DNA of 60,872 nucleotides from Welwitschia mirabilis (GCA_051453625.1 JBOZIK010000001.1:40932137-40993008); one strand, 5' to 3'; shown: positions 1 to 11,476, counted from the stretch's first letter. The notes: a model not told the origin generated them from the letters alone. Numbers and translations: made by a program.

Positions 1-833
1 TCCATATTCAATATCAAGCCCCGAATGCAATTTATGTTTCAAATCCTTCATATCATGAGTTCAATAAGAGATTGTTTTTTCATGAGTTGTATGAATTTTT
101 TGTCTTTTACATTAATGCTTATGGAAATAAATTGTCATGTGCTCATTTGAGAAAGCCTTGTCTTCCTAAGAATCCATATCTTAAAACAAATAATAGGAAA
201 CATTTTAGAGATCCTTCAAAATCAGATTGGAAACTTTCTTTGAGTCCCTTTTTACATGCCTTTCACAATGATGACACTTATCCTTCTTTTGTCTCTTATT
301 TGAATTCTGAAAATTGTGCTATCGAGGTATTATCTTTTTATTCTATTTCCTACCAATTAATTTTACTAAAAAATGATTACATACCTTTCATGTTTTATCA
401 ATGGTAAATATTTGATTTGAACCTCATTTTTCTAAAATTCTTGAAACCATGTCTCTTTTGCTTTCTTTCTTTTCTTTTGAATAGAAATGTGCTTTAGATT
501 TACGGTTTGAATAAACTTTGCTTGTTTTGCTTTTGTATTTTCAGTTTTCTATTTTGAGAGTCTCTGTTTTCATTTTCTATTTTCAGTTTTTCTTTCTATT
601 TTTTTTTTAGTTTCTGCAAAAATACTCAGTCGTCTCCTCTGTCGTCTCCACGACAAGGTGGATGATAGTCGCTTTTGACAGTTTTCCAATTTTTCTATTA
701 ATTTTCTGTGTTCTGTTTCTTTTTCTTGTGTATGACATCCTCTCTGTCGTCTGGACAACAAGCAGGACGATAGTCAATAAAATGTTAATTTTTGTTTTAT
801 ATTATTTTGAGAAAATACATTTTTATGACTCTG

Positions 834-1150
834 TTGAAATTTCTGACTTGACTACTTAAGAATTACAGGAAGTAGATGGGTAAAAATTGGAATTACACAG
901 GTAAATCATTTGAATTTTTTCTTAGCTTTTTCATTTGAATGNNNNNNNNNNNNNNNNNNNNNNNNNNNNNNNNNNNNNNNNNNNNNNNNNNNNNNNNNNN
1001 NNNNNNNNNNNNNNNNNNNNNNNNNNNNNNNNNNNNNNNNNGTTGAAATTTCTGACTTGACTACTTAAGAATTGCAAGAAGTAAATTGGCAAAAATTGGA
1101 ATTTCACAAGCAAATCGTCTGAATTTTCTCTTAGCTCTTTCTTTTGAAAG
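834..1150 (+). repeat. roughly 105-bp block repeated on both sides of a gap
   Basis: GTTGAAATTTCTGACTTGAC begins at 834 and again at 1042, straight after the 100-N gap, and both copies continue in parallel for about 100 bp with a few differences. It is either a tandem duplication or two haplotype versions of one sequence left on either side of a scaffold join. Confidence 0.7.
942..1041. other. assembly gap (100 N)
   Basis: A run of exactly 100 N, a conventional scaffold gap. Confidence 0.99.
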
Positions 1151-2612
1151 ATTATTATGGATTACTTGATCATCTTTTAAATATGATTAATATATTTATT
1201 TCCATGACTAATCTTTTAACTTGGGCATTTCAGTGGTAAGATTGGATTCACCCAATCTTAGGACATTCACAAGTCTATGAACTTCAATTTGAAGGAATAT
1301 GCTTTATTTTTTATGTTTTCCTTAATGGTGAAAAGGTCTTTGATTGTTTAAGAGTGTTCTTTTCTGTTTTAATCTTACAACTTTCACCTTTGTCTTTTGG
1401 AGTGTTTGGTCATGTGGAATGTTGTTTTGTTTTGTTTTCAAAAAAACAAAGTGTGAAATAAAGATCATGATATTTTATATTTATAATATCTCAAAAACAT
1501 AGTCATCATGATGTCCTACCACAAAAACACCAGCGCAAATCTTTCCGAGAGGAGCCTTTGACAGTGTAATATGGTAGCTGTAGGAACTTCACTGGGAGGT
1601 CAGTTGGCTATGCTCCGTGGGTCCTTACTTCTCTGACTGTGGTTGCACTCCCCTCATCATGGATAATAAAGTTGTATTTAAACTTTGAGGCTATAGGATT
1701 AATGGTGTTCCTAGTGTCATCAGATGCATTGCTTGTTTCCTAACTCTTAGTCTTTTTACAGGATCATTTCATTTCTTTAGATTTGGATGTTTGTTTGTGG
1801 TCTGATCATTTATTGTTTAAAGCATTTTTCTCTATCATCGTCAAAATCACTGCCTTATCAAATGGAATTTTTGTGCATTAAGTCATGCATTTTTCACATC
1901 AAGTAATGTTGTGATTACTTTCATAGGAGTCTGCTAGGTTAAAATATCAGATTGGTGAGCTATATTTTGTTTATGTTATCTTATGCCCATTCTTCTTGTT
2001 TTCTTTTGTATTTGAGTTAGTGATTTCAAAGTCATTACCGTATTTTCTTAGCATTTTTTCCTTGTTCAAGTTTTCAATAAAAGATGATATGTTGCTTAGA
2101 TAAATCTTTTCTCAATAAACTTGTGTTATTTTTCAGACTTTTGGTGTTGTAAAGCGCTACTCATATTCTTTTTGTGATGAAACATTACAATACACTCTTT
2201 CCTTTACCTGTTAGAATATTTCATATCAATATATTTTTCAAATCTGACATTACTCAGCTTTGCACTTCATTTTGGAATTGTGTCCTCTTTTATCTGCCTT
2301 CTCACTCTTGTTTTCTTTCTTTGCTTTATTTTCTAATACGGGACGTATTACCTTTTCTTTTGGTTGGAGGAGGGGGGGAGAGGGGGCAGAGACCCATTTT
2401 TCATGACTCATTTTTCAAAAAATTTTTAACTTAATTAAGATCTTTCATGACATAAAATTTTCAAAAGTTTATACACATTATGCATTAATTGTTATTTATC
2501 TATGGGATGTGTTTTATGGGCTGGTTTTATAACTTCAAATTTATCTTTTGAAAAACAAATTGGCTCGCCATTATGGTTTTCCGCCTAGTTTTTGTAGGGA
2601 CTGACAAAGGCT

Positions 2613-2625
2613 AAGTGGGAGGCTC
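2613..2625 (+). other. polypurine tract of the plus-strand element
   Basis: AAGTGGGAGG followed by CTC lies immediately before the TGTTG that opens the LTR. This is where a plus-strand priming tract sits in LTR retrotransposons, and it marks the LTR as a 3' LTR. Confidence 0.6.
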
Positions 2626-3102
2626 TGTTGTGTTGTTAATTTACGATTATTTGATAAGGTTTTATGAGCTGTTTTGCAGGATTTTTATATAGGTTTAGGT
2701 GCAATTCTGAGGATTTTGGAAATACAAAAGAAAATATCAGAAAAGTGCGATTCTTATCCAAACTTAATGCATTAAAGGCACTTTCTGATACATAGAGCTT
2801 GGAAGAAGGATTTATGATAAAAATACTAAGTTTCTCCTCAAGAAAATAATTAAAGAAGACCGTTGTCCCCTTCGTCATCCCCACGACCAGAAGAACGACA
2901 ACTGTTAATGTGGAATGCTGAGTCATCATTTCGAAAATATTCTATAATGTATTATCGTCCCCACTATCGTCCGAACGATAACTCGGACGACACTATCATG
3001 TAACTGACTCGGATAGACTCCCTTGACCGTTTTATCCGTTTCTGAGTTATTTATGAGCATGCTTAACCATACCTACCATTTGTCCTTTTCTGCTGTATTT
3101 TC

Positions 3103-3110
3103 TATAAATA
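3103..3110 (+). promoter_or_regulatory. TATA box inside the LTR
   Basis: TATAAATA is followed by a pyrimidine-rich leader. The equivalent spot in the minus-strand LTR at 12531-12536 also reads TATAAA. It is the likely RNA polymerase II promoter core of the family. Confidence 0.5.
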
Positions 3111-3253
3111 AGACCCTCCTCGACTCTCCTTCTCATCTTCATTGCACCGGACGTTCTCGTGATAGGAGATCGAAGGGCGGGAGATCCATCTTGATCATTG
3201 CAGAAAGACGTGCACTTGGTGGAGGGCTGTGTATCCTCCATAGACAACCGGAT

Positions 3254-3670
3254 GTTTTGTAACCCAAATGATTGTTACTCTTTTTAATATAAACTTTTGT
3301 TTTGTTTTTATATTTGCATTGTAGATTTTCTTATGATCCTTATAGTCTATGTTGCCCTTGATCTGGTGACAATTTCTTGAGTGATATAGATTATCAAGGG
3401 TAGCCTTCGTTAAGGCTGAAAGCAAGTAGAGTTAGGATTATTTTTGCATTACATANNNNNNNNNNTAGATATTTTGTAGCTTAAATGTTGTTACTCTTGT
3501 AATATAACACTTGGTTTTCTTTTCATGTTTGCATCTTTGGTTTTCTGATTACCCTTATGGTTTATGATTATTCTTGATCTTGTGATAATTTTTTGGATAA
3601 CATAGATCATTAAGGACAATCTTTATTAAGGCTGAAATCAAGTAGAGTTAGGATTATTTTTGCATTACAT
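3254..3670 (+). repeat. roughly 200-bp duplicated block around a 10-N gap
   Basis: The segment 3254-3455 (TTTTGTAACCCAAATG...GCATTACATA) is repeated in diverged form at about 3470-3670. Related LTRs contain the block once, so the second copy is unlikely to be a family feature. Confidence 0.65.
3456..3465. other. assembly gap (10 N)
   Basis: A run of 10 N inside the plus-strand LTR, with duplicated sequence on both sides. Confidence 0.99.
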
Positions 3671-3918
3671 ATTAGTTTAGATTGCATCTTGCATTTTGCA
3701 TTGTATCTTTTATTTTCTTGCATTGTTATTTTCTAGTTCCTATTATTTTGCAAAGCAACCTAAGTCTCATACTCATAAACTTCAATGAGAATACGACATT
3801 TCGGGTTAACTTCCATTATACTAATGTGATATATTGTGCAAAATATCTATTTTAATTATTAATGACAGGATCTTTTTGAATGTAAAAACTTGCACAAATA
3901 CACACCGCAACACACAAG

Positions 3919-4915
3919 TACCATATTACACTGCCAAAGGCTCCTCTCGGAAATATTTACCCTAGTGTATTTGCGGTAGGACATCATGGCGACCCTATTT
4001 TTGAGATATCATAAATATAAAACATCATGGTCTTTATTTCACTTTTTTTTGTGAAAAGAAAACAACATTCCACATGACTGAACATTCCAAAAGACAAAGG
4101 TGAAAGTCGTAAGATTAAGATAGAAAAAAACACTTTTAAATAATCTAAGATCTTTTCACCATTGAGAAATGCATAAAAAATAAAGCATCTTCCTTCAAAT
4201 TAAACTTCATGGATGTGTGAATGTCCTAATATTAGGTGAATCCAATCGTACCATTGAAATGCCCAAGTCAAAAGACTAGTCATGGAAATAAATACATAAA
4301 TCATGTTTAAAAGATGATCAAGTAATGTCATAATAATCTTTCAAAGAAAAAAGCTAAGAGAAAATTTAGATGGTTTGCTTGTGAAATTTCAAAATTTACT
4401 CATTTATTTCCTACAATTCTCAAGCAGTCAAGTCAGAAATCTCAACAGAGCCATAAAAATGTATCTTCTCAAAATAATAAAAAACAAAAATCAACATTTT
4501 ATTCACTGTCGTCCTACCCATCATCTAGACGACAGAGAGGAGGACATAGACAGACAAACAGAAAATTATCAAAAAAATTTATTAAAAGCTAGAGAACTCA
4601 ACAAAGTTGACTATCGTCCACCTTGTTATGAGGACGAGAGAGGAGATGACAGATTATTATTATTATAGAAATAGAAAATAGAAAACTGCAAACAGAACAA
4701 AAACTGAAATTTGAAAATGAAAACAGATACTCTCAGAACAGAAAACTGAAAAGAAAATTTCAAGGTAAGCAAACTTTTATTTAAATCCTAAATCTAAAGC
4801 ACACTTTTATTGGAAAAGAAAGAAGGAAAATCTAAGGATCTATTTTGGTCTCATGATTTTTAGAGAAATAAGGTTTAAACAAAAAATTTACTAATTGATA
4901 AAACATAAGGGATGA
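3919..4915. repeat. right arm of a roughly 1-kb inverted repeat
   Basis: This is the reverse-complement partner of 381-1576, beginning TACCATATTACACTG. It starts within 10 bp of the end of the plus-strand LTR, so the two elements meet head-on at about 3912. It contains GTCGTC palindromes at about 4504-4550 and 4610-4652. Confidence 0.75.
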
Positions 4916-5297
4916 GCAATTATTTCCATGTAAAATCAATTAGATGAAGAAAGGCGTAATGAAGAGCACTTTATACTATCACATTAAAGCATAAATTTTA
5001 TAAGTCAAAGGGGAGAGAAATGGTAACTCAAGTAAAAGATTTTCATTAAATGCAAGAGTTTTATTTGAGAATTACAAAGAAAATTACCTTCAAATCCATT
5101 GAAAACATTTTTCTCATTAAAATTTAAATTATGATTTTTATTTTTTGGCTTATGCAATGGATAATCTCCATTATAATATTTCTTGAGAAGTTAAAATTCC
5201 TTACACTTTAAACATTCTTTCTCACTTTCAAAGTTGAATGTATCAATGGTTTCTTCAATCTCAAGTTGATTATCGTAAAGCATAGGATCATGTGACT

Positions 5298-5699
5298 TTA
5301 TCTCTCTTGTTCAAGTGGATGATGTTGTAAAAATAAAGTGGGTTTGATATTACTTTTAATGTTCATTTTATCATCATCGAAATATTTTTTAGCTACATCA
5401 AAGACTCTAATTGTAAAATTTATATTTCCAAAATGACATTTCATTATTCCTACTCTTGTATCAACGATGCAGTGAGTTGTTGCACAAAAGGCTCTACCTA
5501 AAAGTAAAGGGTATCCTCTATTATGATCTACTTCTATGATAATCACATCTATTGGATAGCAAGCCTCTTTTATTTGTATTACCAAATATTTAATGATGTC
5601 TAATGGTTTTTTAACTGATGTATCTGCTAATTCTAAAACAACCGGAGTAGGCTCTATTCTATTCTCCAAACCAAGTCTCTTACAAATGTAAAGTATCAT
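5298..5699 (-). CDS. retropepsin-like protease segment of element A
   Basis: The 133-codon open frame resembles the C-terminal half of the aspartic protease region of plant gypsy polyproteins. It has the segment ELADTSVKKP, a central YPIDVIIIEVD, then PLLLGRAFCATTHCIVD and GIMKCHFGN, the usual order of flap-following strands and the LGRxFLAT motif. The N-terminal D(T/S)G catalytic triad is not inside the frame, so either it lies upstream in decayed sequence or the fragment is inactive. It sits downstream of gag remnants on the same strand, as expected in a gag-pro polyprotein. It is an element-encoded remnant, not a host gene. The family assignment is fairly secure; activity is unlikely. Confidence 0.65.
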   Translation of the reverse strand: MILYICKRLGLENRIEPTPVVLELADTSVKKPLDIIKYLVIQIKEACYPIDVIIIEVDHNRGYPLLLGRAFCATTHCIVDTRVGIMKCHFGNINFTIRVFDVAKKYFDDDKMNIKSNIKPTLFLQHHPLEQER

Positions 5700-5749
5700 A
5701 ATATTAATACTTCTACAATGTTAATTGAGGATTTTCTAATCTTTTTGTT

Positions 5750-7620
5750 TCCCTTTATAGTAACATTCACCATAACTAATCCTAAATCTATAAATTTGAA
5801 TGATCTTTGTAATACTAAATTTGTGAGGAATTGGGTAAGAAAGACTATTCTAGGGAAAACTCATTTATATTTTCTTCTTATTAGGTTTTTCCATAATTTT
5901 AAATACCTTGTATTTTCTTTTAAAAATTTCCAAAAGGGTAAGTTTATACTCATGTTTTTCATCAAGGGTTTAAAGTAATCATTGAAAGTTAAATTGTTGT
6001 TAAGCCTATCCATCCAAAAGGTCATTTCTTAAGAAGGATTTAAGGGAAGTTGTAATTTTCTAATATTTCAATGTCCTCTTCCTCTTCTTCTTCATCATTT
6101 CTAAAGTTATTTTAAGAGGTGAAATTTTCACATGGAGGAGGGTTTATTTCTTGTTAACTTTTTACCATAACCTTATAATCTTTTCTTAGTTAATTTAGGT
6201 TTTGTAAAGGTTATATTACTAAAGTTCATTGATGTAATTAATTTACTAGTATTTTTTGTTAAATGATGTTAATCACATTTTCTATGTTGGCATTTGTTCC
6301 TCTATGTTCATCTGTAAGGTTTGTGATTTGATCATTTGGATGTTGAAAACTTGATGAATTTGGGGGGTAGTTTGCATTTCCGAATTGATTAATAAAAGGT
6401 TGAGAATTTTTTTGGAAATGAGTGTTTAACCTTGGTTATATTTAATTTTGGTTTTGGAAGTTTTAGGATGGTTGGTTAAAAGCACAAACTTCTTCACATA
6501 TTATCTCTTTATATATTGGCAAAAGACGATAATTTTTTAGTAATATGATAATTATATTTACATAAGTCACAAGTTTTCATAACATTTCTTTTGGTTGTGG
6601 TTTTAGCATCTAAGATCATTTTCACATACTTTTCCAAGGTTGTTATAAAATATTTCACAGGATTTGTAGAATTGGATTCTACCTCTTTTTGTTATTTAAT
6701 CTCTTTTAAGTCATTAATGAGTTGGCCTTTCTTTAGGTGTTGATCAAGTTTAACTAACCTCTATAAGTTCTTATAATTTTAACCAAGTATCTTATAATGT
6801 AAAGTTCATGACATTTCCATCACAAAAGAAATCTACAAGTTGTTTCATGTGGGGAGTTAATCCACTATAAAAATGATCTAGTTATTCTACTTTTAAAAAG
6901 GCATCTATTAGATTAGAGTGGATTGCTATAAAGAAATGTTCATAAGTAGAGGCATAATCTTTATTTGGTTTTTATTAAAATTTTGTTACCTCTTTTTTTT
7001 ATTTTTCTTACAGTCTCTTCACTTATGAATTTTTTTACAAAGGTTTTTCAAACTTGATCCCATGTTTTTAAGCTTTCATGAGGTATAGTTTTTAGCCAAA
7101 GTTTTATCCTATTCTTTAATGTCATGGAAAAGATTACCACATATAGTCTATCCATTATTTTTTTCTTCTCATTTCTTGAGGCAAGGATAAGTTATTCAAT
7201 ATCTCGAATGTGTTGAAGAGAATCCTCATCATTGTCTCTACTAAAAGTTGGATAGGCATATAAATTTTTAAGCTCAACATCATCTTCTAGGGATAGGTCA
7301 AAAGGTTTTTGAATTTTTCTTTTCTTGTTGGCTAATAATTCTATAAGGGTGAGGTTTGTATTAGGGGTAGAAGATTCTAAAACTTGTTTTTGCTTATAGA
7401 AGGCACTTAACATTGTAAATTGATTCTCTTCTTCAATAGGATTTTTGTTAAGAAAATTGGATTTAGAAAAAATAAATTTGGAAGGAGGTTTTAATGCACC
7501 TAGAGATTGCTTTTATGATTTGTTTCCTATATTAACTAGTCCTTCTTTGATATTGTTTTTTATTAACATCTTTTCTCTATGATATCTCTTCTTAATGTTG
7601 ACCATATCCTACAAACAGAA
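5750..7620 (-). pseudogene. degenerate gag of element A
   Basis: The minus strand is collinear with the better preserved gag of element B (11476-10344). The start region lies near 7600 (GACCATATCC on the plus strand). An open piece at 7413-7192 contains LSLEDDVELKNLYAYP, which matches LSLEDDVELKDLHAYP of element B. Further matches occur around 7130-6900 and 6840-6600. Stops and frameshifts interrupt it throughout, so no full Gag could be made. Gag forms the particle that packages element RNA in the cytoplasm. The coordinates are approximate. Confidence 0.6.
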
Positions 7621-8070
7621 AATAATAAAAAATAGATAAAAAATAATAGACTATCATCTTGTCTATCGTGGGGATGATAGAAGGAATGATAAACATAGAA
7701 ACCAGAAAAACAAAAATAGAACCAAAGTAAAACAAAAATTAGAAAACATAGAAAATAGGCCTATCATCCTCCTAGTCATCTGGACATAATAGGAGATAAT
7801 AGAAACTAATTTATTATAGAATAGTGGAGATTCAAAAATAAAATTAATAGTAAAAGTAACACATTATTGTCTTGACTATTGTAAAGATGATAGAGGAGAT
7901 GATGACACTTTTTCTATAGAAAACTGAATCTAAAAAAACAAAAAACTATAAAACTGCACACAGAAAAACTACAACTCCTAACAAAATATAATACAACATA
8001 GAGAAATAACAAAACAGAGGTCTGAATTAATCATCTAAATGACGACAATCCTTATATCCTCAAGAGCCTT

Positions 8071-8088
8071 ACCTAGTAATAGTGACAA
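8071..8088 (-). other. primer-binding-site region of element A
   Basis: Directly inside the LTR the minus strand reads TGTCACTATTACTAGG, the diverged counterpart of TGGCGCTATTATTGGAG in element B. Plant gypsy elements often have a TGGCGC-type primer site at this point. Confidence 0.5.
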
Positions 8089-8090
8089 TT

Positions 8091-9141
8091 TGTTATGGTG
8101 TGTATTTATGCAAGATTTTACATTCAAAGAGATCCTATCATTTATTAAAAAAATAGATATATTACATAATACGTCACACTAGTATAATAAGAGTTAACCT
8201 AAAATGTTGCATATCATTGAAGTCTATGAGATAAGACTCAAGTTGCTTTGCAAATAAAACTAGGAACCAAAAGTAAAGAATAATGCAAGAAAATAAAGAT
8301 ACAATGTAAGATGTAAGATGTAATTTAAAATAACATGTAATGCAAAAATAGAACTAAATCTAATTGCTTTTAGCCTTAACAAAGACCACCCTTGATGATC
8401 TATGTCACCTAAGAATTATCACCAGATCAAGAGCAATTATAAACCATAAGGGTAATTATAAAACCTAAGATGTAAACATGAAAAACCAAGTTTTATATTA
8501 GAAAAGTAACAACATTTAGGTTACAAAATAGCTGGGTCTTATTGAAGGATACACAACCCTATACCAAATGCACAACTTTCTGTAACACACACAGATGATT
8601 CTCCCACCCTTTGATCTCTTATTACAAGAATGTCCAGTGTAATATGAAGGGAGGTTTATTTGTAACAATACCTAGCAAAAAAGTACAAATAATAGGTGTG
8701 AAAAGGCATACTAATTTACAACTTAAAAAAGGATGAAATGGTTACAAATCACAGTTAAAGTCAATTACATGTGAGTGTCATCTAGCATGTCGTCTAGACA
8801 ACATAGGGGATGATAGCATATTATAGAATATTCTTGAAATGATGACTTAGCAGTCCACATTAGTAGTCATTGTCTTGCATGTTGTGGGGATGACAGAGGG
8901 GATGATGATCTTCCTTGATTACTTTCTTAAGGAGAAACTTAGCATTTTGTTAATAACGCTTCTTTAAAGATTTATGCATTATAAAGTACCTTTAATACAT
9001 CAAATTTAAATAAGAATTTCACTTTTCTAAGATTTCCTCTTGTATCTCCAAAATCCTTAGAATTTCACCTAAACCTATATAAAAGTCCTGTAAAACAACT
9101 CATAAAACCTCATTAAATAACCTTAAATTTTTAGTGCAACA
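8091..9141 (-). repeat. 5' LTR of element A
   Basis: On the minus strand it begins TGTTGCAC and ends CCATAACA, about 1.05 kb, and aligns with the LTRs at 2626-3912 and 11939-12791. It contains GTCGTC-type palindromes near 8774-8818 and 8868-8910. It has diverged more by transition than the element B LTR, as expected for an older or more methylated copy. Confidence 0.7.
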
Positions 9142-9838
9142 TCCCCCATTTTTCTTTTCTCCTATTCCCTTTTGTACCTCACCTCTTCTCCTTTTCTTTC
9201 ACCTCTTTGCTTTGGCCCCTCCATTGTTAGAAGATTTCCATGATATGATTGATGCAGAACACACCTATGCATGTCTATTAATGGTATAAATCATGAGGAT
9301 AGGATACTACTAGCTCATCATGGCCAAGGATGTATGTGAGCATGCTCAAACTTGTGATGTATGTTAATACTTTGTTACTAGAGACTAGAATCTAGTCCTG
9401 GCTTTCCTCCCAATCTTGGAGCCCTTTGAGAATTAGGTGATTGACTTTAATGGTAAGATCTATCCTCCTCTTTCTACTATCCATTTCTTCTTTTTCACAA
9501 CAATGCTTTACTACACTCATTGGATGAAAGTAGAAAATCTAAAGTTTGACTTTTTATATTTATTTATTTTCTACATGAGAAAGGATTTTAAGGAATTTAT
9601 TTGATAAAATACCTTAAAAATATTTTAAGGTTTTTATTTGATAAATTACCTCAAAATGCTTTTGAGGCATTAATTATTTTGAGGCATTTCTTGCAAAAAA
9701 TGCCTTAAAATACTTCTGAGGTGTTTATTATAAAAATGCCTTAAAAGGTTTTCTAAAGTGTTTTTATAAAAATGCCTTTAAACTGTTTTAAAAGCATCTA
9801 GTCTTTTAAGCTAAGGTTTTTTAAAGTGTTTTGTGAAG
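9142..9838. repeat. unassigned spacer with a GCCTTAAAA hairpin-rich repeat
   Basis: 9142-9540 shows nothing I recognise. From about 9590 to 9830 the words TGCCTTAAAA, CCTCAAAATGC and their partial complements TTTTGAGGCATT alternate, giving a series of short imperfect palindromes. The same words recur at 41.89-42.01 kb. The block ends in a 100-N gap. Confidence 0.5.
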
Positions 9839-9938
9839 NNNNNNNNNNNNNNNNNNNNNNNNNNNNNNNNNNNNNNNNNNNNNNNNNNNNNNNNNNNNNN
9901 NNNNNNNNNNNNNNNNNNNNNNNNNNNNNNNNNNNNNN
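9839..9938. other. assembly gap (100 N)
   Basis: 100 N between the GCCTTAAAA repeat and element B gag. Confidence 0.99.
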
Positions 9939-10343
9939 TGTTTTGGGAGGTTGAAATTTCACAAGGATGAGGGTTTGTTTCTTGTTCACTTCTTGTCACA
10001 ATGTTACTTTTTTTTAGTTCATTTGGGTTTGGCAAAGGTTGTGTTGCTAAATTTCCTTGAGGTCTTTGGTTTGCTAGCATTGTTTGTTGAAGAATGTTTA
10101 TTAAGTTTTCAAGTTTGTCATTTGTTTCTTCATGTGATCTTCTAATTTCATCTGTAAGGTTTATGATTGGATCATTTGGATGTTGGTAATGGATGAACTT
10201 GGTGGGTAGTTTATATTTTCGAACCGATTTCTAAAAGGTTGACAATTGTTTCAAAAATGAGTGTTTAACCTTAGTTGTGCCTGATTTTAGTTTCGGAAGT
10301 TTTGAGATGGTTGGTTGAAAGCACAAATTTCTTCACGCATCCT

Positions 10344-11476
10344 CTATTTGTATGTTGGCAAAAGAGGACAATGTTTAGTGATATAATAATTATTTTCACA
10401 TAAGTCATAAGTTTGCACAACATTTCTTTTGGTTACGGTTTTGGCATCTAAAATCATTTTCGCATACTTCTTCAAGGTTTTTGTAAAATCTTTCATAGAA
10501 TTTGTAGAATTGGATTCTACCTCTTTTTGTTGTTTAACCTCTTTTAAGTCCTTGATGAGTTGGCCCACAGTTAGATTTTCTTTAGGTGTTGACCAAGTTT
10601 GCCTAACCTCCATAAGTTCTTCTAATTTTGTCCAGGCATCTTCTAATGTAAAGTTCATGAGGTTTCCACCACAAGAAAAATCTACAAGTTTTTTTGTGTG
10701 GGGAGTTAATCCACTATAAAAATGATCTAATTGTTCTACTCTTGAAAAGGCATCTACTAGATTAGAGTGGATTACTATAAAGAAACATTCATAAGTAGAG
10801 GCATAATCTTCATTTAGTTTTTGTTGAAAGTTTGTTACCTCTTTTTTTCTTTTTCTCACGATTTCTTCACTCATGGATCTCTTTACAAAAGTTTCCCGGA
10901 CTTGATCCCCTGTTTTTAAGCTTTTGTGGGATATAGTATTTAGCCAAAGTTTTTCCCTACCCTTTAATGTCATGGGAAAAATTACTATATATGTTCTACC
11001 CGTTAATTTTTCTTCTCATTTCCCGAGGTAAGGATAAGTTGTTCAATGTCTCCAATGTATTCAAGGGGAACCTCATCATTTTCTTCACTAAAAATTGGGT
11101 AGGCATGTAAATCTTTAAGCTCGACATCATCTTCTAAGGATAGGTCAAAAGGTGTTTGAATGTCTCTTTTCTTATTTGCTAATAATTCCCTCGGGGTAAG
11201 GTTTGCATTAGGGGTAGAAGATCCTACGACTTGTTTTTGCTTACAGGAGACACTCGACATTGTAAATTGGTTCTCTCCTTCTATAGGGTTTTCGTTAAGA
11301 AAATCTAACTCAGAAAAAACAAATTTGGAAGGAGGTTTGATTGCACCTAGAGATCGCTTTTCTGATTTGTTTTCTATATCCACCAGTCCTTCTTTGATGT
11401 TTTTTTCTATCAGTAGATTTTCTCTCAGATATCTCTTCTCTATGTTGACCATATCACAACATCCTGTAAACAGCAA
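10344..11476 (-). pseudogene. gag of element B, one frameshift
   Basis: Two open frames, 11476-11003 and 10973-10344, are two halves of one Gag. The first (157 codons) is the N-terminal region with LSLEDDVELKDLHAYP. The second (209 codons) has the retrotransposon gag core (MTLKGREKLWL, the F(Y/L)SGLTPHTKK-type segment FYSGLTPHTKKLVD, then DAWTKLEELM). Near its end it has a zinc-knuckle-like YDLCENNYYITKHC in which the first Cys and the His of C2HC appear replaced. The halves are joined by a frame change at an A-run near 11008-11016, where EEKLTGRTYIVIFP is open in the second frame. The frameshift could be a real lesion or a homopolymer error. Confidence 0.75.

Larger units (their letters stand above)
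381..1576. repeat. left arm of a roughly 1-kb inverted repeat
   Basis: This arm is the reverse complement of 3919-4915. Good anchors are the TGTTTTATCAA stretch near 390, the poly-TTT/GTCGTC region at 600-780, and the sequence around 1500-1576 (ACCATATTACACTG on the opposite strand). It arises because two copies of the same element family lie in opposite orientations. The 100-N gap at 942-1041 lies inside it. Confidence 0.75.
1..3912 (+). mobile_element. 3' portion of a Ty3/gypsy-type LTR element (plus strand)
   Basis: The block ends in an LTR (2626-3912) preceded by a purine-rich tract, so its internal region lies upstream and runs off the window. Positions 381-1576 are homologous, in inverted orientation, to 3919-4915, which lies downstream of the protease-like ORF of the neighbouring minus-strand element. 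That makes 1-2625 the region between protease and 3' LTR. An open stretch at 72-407 codes for nothing I recognise. No reverse transcriptase, RNase H or integrase motif is visible. The block contains a 100-N and a 10-N gap. Assignment to gypsy rests on its relatives at 3.9-12.8 kb, which carry gag and protease. Confidence 0.6.
2626..3912 (+). repeat. LTR (3' LTR of the plus-strand element)
   Basis: It begins TGTTGTGTTG and ends CCGCAACA, and matches over its length the two minus-strand LTRs at 8091-9141 and 11939-12791. It has a TATA box at 3103-3110 and two copies of the GTCGTC palindrome near 2868-2908 and 2953-2996. It is longer than its relatives because a block of about 200 bp is present twice around the 10-N gap at 3456-3465. 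Confidence 0.75.
3913..9141 (-). mobile_element. Ty3/gypsy-type element A (minus strand), 5' LTR to truncated 3' region
   Basis: Reading leftward on the minus strand: LTR 9141-8091, primer-binding-site-like sequence, a leader with GTCGTC-type palindromes (8060-7620), degenerate gag (7620-5750), a protease-like ORF (5699-5298), then a non-coding region (4915-3919) shared with the plus-strand neighbour. The element stops abruptly at 3913 against the neighbour's LTR. Only about 400-500 bp separate the protease ORF from the shared 3' region, so RT, RNase H and integrase are absent. This could be a deletion or a non-autonomous gag-pro family. Confidence 0.65.

Noticed and set aside
72-407. 111-codon plus-strand frame as a host gene
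   Set aside because: It lies inside the gypsy-type internal region, has no recognisable domain, and the corresponding region of element A is not conserved as protein.
2174-2434. Hydrophobic 86-codon frame
   Set aside because: Within retroelement non-coding DNA; no homology and AT-rich codon content typical of chance frames.
381-4915. Long-TIR DNA transposon (Mutator-like) suggested by 1-kb inverted arms
   Set aside because: The arms are internal sequence of LTR elements with LTR, polypurine tract and primer-site evidence. No transposase and no terminal duplications were seen.
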